Shown: piece after piece, positions 43,862-51,492 of the stretch
Numbering within the stretch: position 1 is the stretch's first letter
Layout: every line of letters starts with the position of its first letter
Source: a bacterium
Lineage (GTDB): Bacteria > Krumholzibacteriota > Krumholzibacteriia > LZORAL124-64-63
Length of the DNA: 64,000 nt
Direction of reading: 5' to 3'
Assembly (NCBI GenBank): GCA_016712675.1
Contig: JADJQR010000001.1
Span: 3,410,001-3,474,000, forward strand
Notes under the pieces: generated by a model
The model's database searches: none
What the model saw: the letters and a program-made list of their open reading frames with translations, nothing else
What the model was told of the DNA's origin: nothing
Position numbers and translations under genes: made by a program

Positions 43862-45691
43862 TCAGTCGAGCTGGAATTCGCGACGCCAGTCGTCGTCGGC
43901 CGCCAGCGGCGGCTGCTCCGCCTTCAGCAGCACGTGGTTGCCCATCGCCAGGGTGTCCATCTCCGTCCGCATGAAGCAGCGGTAGGCGTCCTCGGGCGTG
44001 CAGACGATGGGCTCGCCGCGCACGTTGAAGCTGGTGTTGATGATGGTCGGGCACCCCGTCAGCGCGGCGAACTCGCTGATGATCCGGTGGTAGCGCGGGT
44101 TCGTGTCCGCGTGCACGGTCTGGATCCGCGCCGAGTTGTCGACGTGCGTGACGGCCGGGATGTCCGAGCGCACCTGGTTGACGCGCGCCACGACGTCGAC
44201 CGCCGCATCGGGGTCGCCGGGATCGCGCCAGCGCTGGCGGGCCACCGGCGCCACCAGCAGCATGTACGGCGAGGCGCAGTCCAGCTCGAAGCACTCACGG
44301 CAGCGCTCTCCCAGCACCGAAGGCGCGAAGGGCCGGAACGACTCGCGGTACTTGATCTTGAGGTTGAGCTGGGACTGCATACGCGGCGAGCGCGCATCGC
44401 CGACGATCGAGCGGTTGCCCAGGGCCCGCGGGCCGAACTCCATGCGTCCCTGCAGCAGCCCGACGACTTCGCCGGCGGCGATCCGCGCCGCGACGTCGCG
44501 CTCCAGCTCGCCGTCGGCCAGCGTCCGGTAGGGGAAGCCGCGATGGTCCAGCCAGGCGGCGATCTCCGCGTCAGCGAAGGCCGGGCCCAGGAAGGCGCCC
44601 TCCATGCGGTCGTGTCCGTCCAGGATGCGGGCCCCGTCGGCCAGCATGTGCCAGGCGTACAGCGCCGCCCCGACGGCGCCGCCCGCGTCGCCGCTGGCCG
44701 GCTGGATCCAGAGGTCGGCAAAGGGTCCCTCGCGCAGCACGCGGCCGTTGGCCACGCAGTTGAGCGCGACGCCGCCGGCCAGGCACAGGTTGCGCTCGCC
44801 GGTCACGCGATGCGCGTGCCGGGCCATGCGCAGCACGACCTCCTCGGTGACCTCCTGGATCGAGCGCGCCAGGTCCATCTCGCGGCGCGTGATCTCGCCT
44901 TCGCCGGCGCGGGGCGGGCCGTCGAACAGGCGGGCGAAGCGCTCGTTGGTCATCGTCAGGCCGTCGACGTAGCCGAAGTAGTCCAGGTTCAGGCGGAAAC
45001 TGCCGTCTTCGCGCAGGTCCAGCAGGTGGTCGTAGATGCGCTGGACGTAGCGGGGCTCCCCGTAGGGCGCCAGGCCCATCAGCTTGTACTCGCCGCTGTT
45101 GACCTTGAATCCCGTGAAGTACGTGAACGCCGAGTAGAGCAGGCCCAGCGAATGCGGGTAGTGGATCTCCTCGAGGATGCGCAGGCGGTTGCCCCGCCCC
45201 TGCCCCAGGCTGGAGGTGGCCCACTCGCCCACACCGTCCAGCGTCAGGATGGCCGCCGAGTCGAAGGGCGAGGCGAAGAAGGCGCTGGCGGCGTGCGCTT
45301 CGTGGTGCTCGGTGAAGAGCAGCTGCGCGGGCCGCCCGACACCGGCCAGGCGCAGTTCCCGCTCGATCTCGGCCGGGATCCACAGCTTGTCGCGCAGCCA
45401 GACCGGCATGGCCTGCAGGAACGGGCGCAGACCGCGCGGGACCACCGCGAACGAGCTCTCGAGGATGCGCACGAACTTCGTCAGGGGCTTGTCGTAGAAG
45501 ACGACGGCATCCAGCTGGCCGGGTCCGACCCCGCCCTCGGCCAGGCAGTAGCGGACGGCCTGCCGCGGGAAGGCGGCGTCATGCTTGCGACGCGTGAACC
45601 GCTCCTCGTGGGCGGCGGCGACGATGCGCCCGTCGCGCACCAGGCAGGCGGCGCTGTCGTGGTAGAAGGCGCTCAGCCCGAGGATGTTCAC
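43862..45691 (-). CDS. NodU/CmcH-type O-carbamoyltransferase
   Basis: 609 residues from a GTG at 45691 (GGGAG ahead) overlapping the SxtJ stop by four bases. The N-terminal kinase-like domain carries LGLSAFYHDSAA and the HHEAHAASAF motif that binds carbamoyl-phosphate and metal; LTLDGVGEW and LCLAGGVALNC are further ATP-site landmarks. The C-terminal TsaC/YrdC-like domain begins near GRMEFGPRALGNRSI. The family makes carbamoyl-AMP and moves the carbamoyl group to a hydroxyl, usually on a sugar. With its neighbours it probably decorates an exported glycan; the acceptor is unknown. Confidence 0.93.
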   Translation of the reverse strand: MNILGLSAFYHDSAACLVRDGRIVAAAHEERFTRRKHDAAFPRQAVRYCLAEGGVGPGQLDAVVFYDKPLTKFVRILESSFAVVPRGLRPFLQAMPVWLRDKLWIPAEIERELRLAGVGRPAQLLFTEHHEAHAASAFFASPFDSAAILTLDGVGEWATSSLGQGRGNRLRILEEIHYPHSLGLLYSAFTYFTGFKVNSGEYKLMGLAPYGEPRYVQRIYDHLLDLREDGSFRLNLDYFGYVDGLTMTNERFARLFDGPPRAGEGEITRREMDLARSIQEVTEEVVLRMARHAHRVTGERNLCLAGGVALNCVANGRVLREGPFADLWIQPASGDAGGAVGAALYAWHMLADGARILDGHDRMEGAFLGPAFADAEIAAWLDHRGFPYRTLADGELERDVAARIAAGEVVGLLQGRMEFGPRALGNRSIVGDARSPRMQSQLNLKIKYRESFRPFAPSVLGERCRECFELDCASPYMLLVAPVARQRWRDPGDPDAAVDVVARVNQVRSDIPAVTHVDNSARIQTVHADTNPRYHRIISEFAALTGCPTIINTSFNVRGEPIVCTPEDAYRCFMRTEMDTLAMGNHVLLKAEQPPLAADDDWRREFQLD

Positions 45692-46239
45692 GCGCGCTCC
45701 CGACTGCCGTCGGCCGCCGGCCAGGCGCGTGCCGCCGGCGGTCCCTCCGGCCGCTGCAGCCGTCGCGCCGCGCGATCCTCGACCAGGAACTGGCGGGCCA
45801 GCGATGCCGGCGTCGGCTCGAGCCGCCGCGGGATCCACCCGGTCTGGCCCTTCGGCAACGGCCGCCGCTGCAGGGGATCGCTCCCGCGCAGCCGCAGGAC
45901 CAGGCCGGCCGGCACCACGCAGACGACGAAGAACGGCACCAGCAGCAGCCAGGTCAGGCCCACGCCGGCGCCCCGGCCCACCAGGGCCCCGAACCGGTGC
46001 AGCGGCTCCAGCAGGCGGGGGCGCCACAAGGCTGCCAGCAGGACCACGATGCCCGCCACGAAGAACACGTGGCCGGCCGTCACGTGGTGCCAGAGGTAGC
46101 GCAGGAGCACGGCGAACGCGATCAGCACGCCGGCCTGGACCAGGCCACGCCGCCGCGAGCGCGCCTCGGCGCGGGTCCTTGCCCGCGCCGCGTCGTCGTC
46201 CCGCCAGTTCCAGGTTTCCGTGCCGCTCGCGCGCGCCAT
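45688..46239 (-). CDS. SxtJ-family membrane protein
   Basis: 183 residues from the ATG at 46239, preceded by GGGAG; the in-frame 46332 start has no such site. Four hydrophobic helices in two pairs (about 45-90 and 100-140) and a basic C-terminal tail with RRPLPKGQTGWIPR. SxtJ proteins accompany carbamoyltransferases, first noted in saxitoxin clusters, and have no established activity. First gene of the SxtJ / carbamoyltransferase / DUF5989 operon. Confidence 0.75.
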   Translation of the reverse strand: MARASGTETWNWRDDDAARARTRAEARSRRRGLVQAGVLIAFAVLLRYLWHHVTAGHVFFVAGIVVLLAALWRPRLLEPLHRFGALVGRGAGVGLTWLLLVPFFVVCVVPAGLVLRLRGSDPLQRRPLPKGQTGWIPRRLEPTPASLARQFLVEDRAARRLQRPEGPPAARAWPAADGSRERA

Positions 46240-46348
46240 GCGCTGCTCCCGCGTGCCGGCCGGAGGCGCCTGCGGCCACCGGCCTGGATTCGAGGTTCCC
46301 CTCATTATCACGGATCGCGCGGGCGCTGGCAAGGCGCCGCGGCCGGCG

Positions 46349-46378
46349 TTGACACGCGCGCCGGGACGGTGATTAGAT
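46349..46378 (+). promoter_or_regulatory. Promoter of the SGNH-hydrolase gene
   Basis: TTGACA (46349-46354), 18-bp spacer, TTAGAT (46373-46378). The -10 hexamer covers the ATG at 46377, so that ATG cannot be the normal start; a leader of about 50 nt would reach the TTG at 46434. Confidence 0.6.
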
Positions 46379-46433
46379 GAGCGCCCCGCCGCACCGACGC
46401 GGCCGCGGCATCACCCGACGACAGGAGCGCCGG

Positions 46434-47441
46434 TTGCGACGACTGGGTCTGGCCCTGGGCGCGATCGTGCTGACGCTCGCGCTGGCAGAAGTGGCGCTGC
46501 GGCTGACCGGGTTCGGCCTGGTGCGCCCGGAGCTGGCCTTCGGCGTCAACGCGCGCCTGGCGTTCGAGCGCGGCCAGTTCAGTGCCGACCGCCACCTGTT
46601 CTGGAAGTTCGCCGGCCCGCCCGGCCCCGCCGACGAGGCACTGGGAACGGTGCATCCGGACCGCGTCATCGCGCCGGCGGTCCAGCGTCCACGCCTGCTC
46701 TTCCTGGGCGATTCCTGCACACGCCTGGGGATGGACGGCCCCGCGTACCCCGGGCGCCTGAAGGCGATGCTGGCCCGGCGGGCCGAGGTGCTGACCGCCG
46801 CGGTTCCCGGCTACACCTCGCACCAGGGCCTGGCCTGGCTGCGACGCCAACTGCTGGCCGCCCGGCCGGACGTCATCGTCGTCTACTTCGGCTGGAACGA
46901 CCACTGGCGCACCATCGGCCTGACGGACCGGCAGTACGCGGCCTCGCTGTCGTCGCTACGGCCGCGGCTGGCGACGCTGTGGCGACGCCCGACCGCGGAC
47001 GCTCCGCTGCGCGTGCCCCCGGCGGACTACCGCGCGAATCTGGAGGCGATCGCGCGCGAGGCCTCGGCCGCCGGCTGCCGGGTCCTGTTCGTGCGCGCGC
47101 CCGGCGCCATCGGCCCGGCGGCGCGGCAGCGACTAGTCGACGCGGGATACATGCGCCCCGATGACGACCCGGCCGCCCTGCATGCCGCCCACCTGGCGGT
47201 CCTGGACGAGGTGGCGCGCGCCCACGACGTGCCGGTCCTCGACGCGGACACCATCTTCGCCGGCCTCGGTTCTCCGCTCCCGCTGCTGACGGACGACGGC
47301 ATCCACCTGACCGGGGCGGGCCACCAGGTGATGGCCGTCATCGTCGCGCAGAAGGTCCTGGGCGGCATGCTCCGCCTCCTGGACGACCCACGCTCGGTCG
47401 AGGACGTGGCCGCGGCCGCCGTGCAGGCGCTGAGCCCCTGA
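46434..47441 (+). CDS. Membrane-anchored SGNH/GDSL hydrolase
   Basis: 335 residues from a TTG at 46434, chosen because AGGAG (46423-46427) lies six bases upstream and the product then starts directly with a signal anchor (RRLGLALGAIVLTLALAE). The alternative ATG at 46377 lies in the predicted -10 box. SGNH blocks: LFLGDSCTRLG (Ser), the Gly in AVPGYTSHQG, GWNDHW (Asn) and TDDGIHLTGAGH (Asp/His). Likely a periplasmic esterase or O-acetyl-handling enzyme acting on a glycan. It diverges from the SxtJ-carbamoyltransferase operon, a combination that recurs in many genomes. Confidence 0.85.
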   Translation: MRRLGLALGAIVLTLALAEVALRLTGFGLVRPELAFGVNARLAFERGQFSADRHLFWKFAGPPGPADEALGTVHPDRVIAPAVQRPRLLFLGDSCTRLGMDGPAYPGRLKAMLARRAEVLTAAVPGYTSHQGLAWLRRQLLAARPDVIVVYFGWNDHWRTIGLTDRQYAASLSSLRPRLATLWRRPTADAPLRVPPADYRANLEAIAREASAAGCRVLFVRAPGAIGPAARQRLVDAGYMRPDDDPAALHAAHLAVLDEVARAHDVPVLDADTIFAGLGSPLPLLTDDGIHLTGAGHQVMAVIVAQKVLGGMLRLLDDPRSVEDVAAAAVQALSP

Positions 47442-47495
47442 ACCCGGCGCCCGCCCCGTCCCGGCCGTTTCTGGCGCGTCGACAAGGCCGGGCGT

Positions 47496-47501
47496 TATAA
47501 T
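47496..47501 (+). promoter_or_regulatory. -10 hexamer TATAAT for the S9 peptidase gene
   Basis: A perfect TATAAT lies about 55 bp before the TTG at 47557. The -35 region (GGCGCG at 17 bp) is poor, which is common in this G+C-rich window. It contains the first base of the in-frame ATG at 47500, so that ATG is not used. Confidence 0.5.
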
Positions 47502-47556
47502 GCCCGTTCAGGACCAGATACCCCGTTGCGTCCACCCGACACCCGGAGGTCGACCC

Positions 47557-49653
47557 TTGCTGCAGAGGTCTGCGTTCACCCTCGGCTTCGGCCTGCTCCT
47601 GGTCGCCATGGCGACCGGCGGCTCCCTCGCGGCGGAACCGCACCCGTTCTCGATCCATGACATGCTGGCGATGGACCGTCTCAGCGATCCCCGGGTCTCC
47701 CCCGACGGCACGCACGTGGCCTTCACCGTGCGCGAGACCGATGTCGCCGCCAACAAGGGCCGCAACGACGTCTGGCTGGCCACCATCGACGGCTCGCGCG
47801 TCAGGCGCCTGACCGGCCATGAAGCCAACGACTGGAACGCACGCTGGGGCGCCAGCGGCTGGCTGTACTTCCTGTCCACGCGCGGCGGCTCGTCGCAGGT
47901 CTGGAAGCTGGACACCAGCGGCGGCGAGGCCGTGCCGGTCACGTCGCTGCCGCTGTCGGTGGACGGGTTCGAGTACGTGCCGCAGACGCGGTCGCTGCTG
48001 CTGGTCATGGACGTGTACCCCGGCGCCGGCATCCAGGGCACCGTGGAGCGCGATGCCGCCGCGGCTGCCCGCCAGGCAACCGGGAAGACCTATGACGAGC
48101 TGATGTTCCGCCACTGGGACACCTGGGAGGACGGCAAGCGCGCCCACCTGTTCCTGCTGGCGGACGCGCCCGGGGCCGAGCCGGTGGACCTGATGCCCGA
48201 CCTGGACGCCGACGCGCCCACCAAGCCCTTCGGCGGGCTGGAAGAGGTGGCCGTGTCGCCGGACGGCGGCACCGTCGTCTTCACGGCCAAGATCCTGCCG
48301 GGCAGCGCGTCCGCCTGGAGCACCGACACCGACCTGTACGCCGTGTCGACGGACGGCTCCGGCAAGCTGCGCTGCCTGACCGAGGCGAACCAGGCCGTCG
48401 ACACCGAGCCGGTATTCAGCCCCGACGGCAAGCAGCTGTGGTACCTGGCCATGGAGCGACCCGGGTACGAGGCGGACCGCCAGCACTTCGAGATCATGGA
48501 CTGGGCCACGGGCGCCACGCAGCGCCTGGACATCACGTTCCCGACCACGGAGCTGGACCGGCCGCTGGACCTCAGCCCCCACGGCCTGCAGTTCAGCGCC
48601 GACGGCAAGAGCGCCTACTTCACCGCCGGCTGCCTGGGCCAGACGCCGGTCTTCCGGCTGGACCTCAAGTCGCGCAAGGTCGAGCGACTGCTGGCGACCG
48701 GCCGCGTCACGGACGTCGGCGTGCTGAAGAAGGGCCTGCTCATCGGCCTGCAGCACCTCAAGTCGCCCACCGAGCTGTACGTGCTGCCCCTGGACGGCAA
48801 GGCCCCGCGTCCGATCACCGGATTCAACACCGCGAAGCTGGCCTCCACGCGCATGGGCGAGTCCGAGCAGTTCACGTTCAAGGGCTGGAACGACGAGACC
48901 GTCTTCGCCTACGTGGTCAAGCCGTACGACTGGACGCCGGAAGCCGCCGCGTCCGGCCGCAAGTGGCCGGTCGCGTTCCTGGTGCACGGCGGCCCGCAAG
49001 GCAGCTTCGGCAACGACTTCCACTACCGCTGGAACCCGCAGGCCTATGTCGGCGCCGGCTTCACCACGGTGGCGGTCGACTTCCACGGCTCGACCGGCTA
49101 CGGACAGGCCTTCACCGACGCCATCAACGGCCATTGGGGCGACCGCCCTCTGGAGGACCTGGAGAAGGGCCTGGCCGCGGCGCTGGCGGAGTACTCCTGG
49201 ATGGACGGCGGGCGCGTGGTCGCCGCCGGCGCCAGCTACGGCGGCTACATGATCAACTGGATGGCCGGCCAGCCGTTCGCCGACAAGTTCAAGGCCTTCG
49301 TCTGCCACGACGGAAACCTGGATGAGCGCATGGCCTACTTCGACACGGAGGAACTGTGGTTCCCCGAGTGGGAGCACGGCGGCACGCCCTGGACGGCCGG
49401 CAGCGATTTCGGCAAGCACAACCCGGTGGACTACGTGCAGAACTGGAAGGTGCCGACGCTGGTCGTGCACGGAGCGCTGGATTACCGCGTGGTCGACACG
49501 CAGGGCCTCAGCACGTTCACCGCGCTGCGCCGGCGGGGCGTGCCCGCGCGGCTGCTCTATTTCCCGGACGAGAACCACTGGGTCCTCAAGCCCCAGAACT
49601 CGATCCAATGGCACGAAGAGGTCATGGCCTGGCTGACGCGCTGGACGAAGTAG
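47557..49653 (+). CDS. Secreted S9-family (prolyl oligopeptidase-type) serine peptidase
   Basis: 698 residues from a TTG at 47557: GGAGG at 47545-47549 gives a seven-base spacing, and the N-terminus becomes a clean signal peptide (about 1-26, ending SLAA). Beta-propeller with WD40-like/TolB-like repeats (SPDGTHVAF, SPDGGTVVF, SPDGKQLWY) spans about 30-420. The alpha/beta hydrolase has GASYGG (Ser560), LDYRVVD (Asp642) and ENHW (His674). Family members cut short peptides after proline or release dipeptides/acyl amino acids in the periplasm. It is followed by an SDR gene 30 bp later. Confidence 0.93.
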   Translation: MLQRSAFTLGFGLLLVAMATGGSLAAEPHPFSIHDMLAMDRLSDPRVSPDGTHVAFTVRETDVAANKGRNDVWLATIDGSRVRRLTGHEANDWNARWGASGWLYFLSTRGGSSQVWKLDTSGGEAVPVTSLPLSVDGFEYVPQTRSLLLVMDVYPGAGIQGTVERDAAAAARQATGKTYDELMFRHWDTWEDGKRAHLFLLADAPGAEPVDLMPDLDADAPTKPFGGLEEVAVSPDGGTVVFTAKILPGSASAWSTDTDLYAVSTDGSGKLRCLTEANQAVDTEPVFSPDGKQLWYLAMERPGYEADRQHFEIMDWATGATQRLDITFPTTELDRPLDLSPHGLQFSADGKSAYFTAGCLGQTPVFRLDLKSRKVERLLATGRVTDVGVLKKGLLIGLQHLKSPTELYVLPLDGKAPRPITGFNTAKLASTRMGESEQFTFKGWNDETVFAYVVKPYDWTPEAAASGRKWPVAFLVHGGPQGSFGNDFHYRWNPQAYVGAGFTTVAVDFHGSTGYGQAFTDAINGHWGDRPLEDLEKGLAAALAEYSWMDGGRVVAAGASYGGYMINWMAGQPFADKFKAFVCHDGNLDERMAYFDTEELWFPEWEHGGTPWTAGSDFGKHNPVDYVQNWKVPTLVVHGALDYRVVDTQGLSTFTALRRRGVPARLLYFPDENHWVLKPQNSIQWHEEVMAWLTRWTK

Positions 49654-49683
49654 GCGGCGGTCACCAACGGACAGGAGAGCGGG

Positions 49684-50463
49684 ATGCGCCTGAAGGACAA
49701 GGTGGCGCTGGTGACCGGGGCCAGCGCCGGCATCGGCCAGGCCTGCGCCGAGGCGTTCGCGAAGGAGGGCTGCCGGCTGGTGCTGGCAGCCCGCCGGCGT
49801 GACCGCCTCGAAGCGGTGGCCGATCGGCTGGCCGCCGATGGCGGCACGCGGCCGCACCTGGTCGAACTGGACGTGCGCGACCGGCAGGCCGTCAACGCGG
49901 CCGTCGACAGCCTGCCGCCGCCATGGCGCGAGATCGACATCCTGGTCAACAACGCCGGCCTCAGCCGCGGACTGGACCGCCTGCACGAGGGCAGCCACGT
50001 CGACTGGGAAGAGATGATCGACACCAACGTCAAGGGCCTGCTGTGGGTCAGCCGAGCCGTACTGCCGGGGATGGTGGCCCGCGACCGCGGACACGTCATC
50101 AACGTGGGCAGCATCGCCGGCCACCAGGTCTACCAGGGCGGCAACGTCTACTGCGCGACGAAGTTCGCCGTGCAGGCGCTGTCCCGCGGCCTGCGGCTGG
50201 ACCTGCTCGGGACCCGCGTGCGCTGCTCGACGGTGGACCCGGGCATGGTGCAGACCGAGTTCAGCGAGGTCCGCTTCCGGGGCGACCGCGACCGGGCGGA
50301 CAAGGTCTACCGCAGCTTCCCGCCCCTGACGGCGGCCGACGTGGCCGACGCCATCGTCTACTGCGCCACCCGCCCGTCCCACGTGGCGGTGCAGGAGATC
50401 GTGCTCATGCCGCAGGACCAGGGAGCAGTCTACGCCTCACACCCCCGCGGCGTTCCCGACTGA
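49684..50463 (+). CDS. Short-chain dehydrogenase/reductase (YdfG-like)
   Basis: 259 residues, AGGAGAG upstream of the ATG. Classical SDR: TGASAGIG at 11-18 (nucleotide site), DILVNNAG, the Asn-Ser-Tyr-Lys tetrad with INVGSIAGH and YCATK, and STVDPGMVQTEF after it. The closest theme is the YdfG/serine 3-dehydrogenase group acting on 3-hydroxy acids with NADP+. The arginine pair AARRR after the second strand favours NADP(H). Probably cotranscribed with the S9 peptidase; a terminator follows. Confidence 0.88.
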   Translation: MRLKDKVALVTGASAGIGQACAEAFAKEGCRLVLAARRRDRLEAVADRLAADGGTRPHLVELDVRDRQAVNAAVDSLPPPWREIDILVNNAGLSRGLDRLHEGSHVDWEEMIDTNVKGLLWVSRAVLPGMVARDRGHVINVGSIAGHQVYQGGNVYCATKFAVQALSRGLRLDLLGTRVRCSTVDPGMVQTEFSEVRFRGDRDRADKVYRSFPPLTAADVADAIVYCATRPSHVAVQEIVLMPQDQGAVYASHPRGVPD

Positions 50464-50488
50464 GGGGCCTGCCATCGCAGGGCCGCAG

Positions 50489-50519
50489 GTCCGGCCGCTT
50501 CCCGGGGAGGCGGCCGGAC
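50489..50519 (+). terminator. Terminator after the SDR gene
   Basis: GTCCGGCCGC (50489-50498) and GCGGCCGGAC (50510-50519) pair perfectly around an 11-nt loop, followed by TGCTTTG. It starts 26 bp after the stop codon. Confidence 0.65.
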
Positions 50520-50579
50520 TGCTTTGCCCCCCCGCGGCACCCCCACCGGCTGCCCGGCATGTCCCACCTGACCAGCGGT

Positions 50580-50626
50580 TTTCTTTAGCTAAAGCGGGAA
50601 TACAACCTGCCGAATCCAATTCCCGC
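50580..50626 (+). promoter_or_regulatory. Palindrome, sigma28-like elements and hairpin before the pseudopilin gene
   Basis: CTTTAGCTAAAG (50583-50594) is a 12-bp palindrome. Its TAAA (50590-50593) is followed after exactly 15 bp by GCCGAATC (50609-50616), close to the FliA/sigma28 pattern TAAA-N15-GCCGATAA. GCGGGAAT (50594-50601) and ATTCCCGC (50619-50626) form an 8-bp inverted repeat over the same region. Confidence 0.4.
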
Positions 50627-50707
50627 ATAGCCACTGGCCCACGCCGGTGAGATCGCCCGACTGACCGGCGCATGCTGCAATGGGCGCCAACTCGAAAGGA
50701 CCCGGAT

Positions 50708-51376
50708 ATGGCACAGAGGAAACGCAACGACCGCGGCGGCTTCACGCTGATGGAGATCGTGATCGCCGTGGCCATCGTGGCCATCTTCGCGGCTGCGATC
50801 AGCCCGATGGTGTTCAAGCACCTCGAGGACGCCAAGCTGAGCCGCGCCCAGAACGAGACCGAGACCCTGGCCACCGCGGTCCTCAGCTACTACAAGGACA
50901 CCGGCGCCTGGCCCTACACGAACGCCAACGGTCCGACCGGCAACGGCGTGGCCCGCGTGATCAGCAGCCCCAACGTGGCGACCGGCGCCGGCACGGGCGC
51001 CAGCCCCGGCGCGGTGAACTGGGGCACCTACGGCAACTCGAAGCTGCTGGGCGACTACCTCTACCACAACAACCCGGACGACGACACGTCGGTCACCGGC
51101 GCCGGCGCCAACCAGGCCGGCGAGGACTGGCCCACGGCCGGCCGGGGCGCCTGGCGCGGTCCGTACGTGACCTCCTACCAGTTCGACGATCCCTGGGGCA
51201 ACGCCTACGTCCTGAACATGCAATACGCCCCGGGCGGCAACTACGCCGGCACCGTGCGCCACAAGGTGTTCGTACTGAGCGCGGGCCCGGACGGCCGCTG
51301 GCAGACCGGCTTCAACAACGGCCAGGCCGAGGAAATCGCCGGCGACGACATCGGCACCGTGGTGACCATCCGCTGA
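50708..51376 (+). CDS. GspG-like pseudopilin
   Basis: 222 residues from the ATG at 50708, AAAGGA upstream. A type III (prepilin) signal: short basic leader ending RGG, then FTLMEIVIAVAIVAIFAAA, cut after Gly by PilD-type peptidase, with Glu5 of the mature protein. The C-terminal part has GspG-type WGPYV-like features (WRGPYVTSYQFDDPWGNAYV) and a terminal DGRWQTGF region, probably a calcium site. It faces the pilus-assembly operon convergently and shares its terminator, so it is a likely subunit of that machine. Confidence 0.9.
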   Translation: MAQRKRNDRGGFTLMEIVIAVAIVAIFAAAISPMVFKHLEDAKLSRAQNETETLATAVLSYYKDTGAWPYTNANGPTGNGVARVISSPNVATGAGTGASPGAVNWGTYGNSKLLGDYLYHNNPDDDTSVTGAGANQAGEDWPTAGRGAWRGPYVTSYQFDDPWGNAYVLNMQYAPGGNYAGTVRHKVFVLSAGPDGRWQTGFNNGQAEEIAGDDIGTVVTIR

Positions 51377-51409
51377 CGAACCCGACTCACGCGTCCCGCC
51401 GCGAAAGGA

Positions 51410-51441
51410 AGGCGCCCGGTTCCCTGGGGAACCGGGCGCCT
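51410..51441. terminator. Bidirectional terminator between pseudopilin and secretin genes
   Basis: AGGCGCCCGGTTCC and GGAACCGGGCGCCT form a perfect 14-bp stem with a 4-nt loop, followed by CCTTGCC on the plus strand and TTCCTTTCGC on the minus strand. It lies between two convergent genes and serves both. Confidence 0.85.
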
Positions 51442-51492
51442 CCTTGCCCCAGGTCGAGGTAGCCCGGCGGCTGCGGCCGGAAGGGGCGTCGC

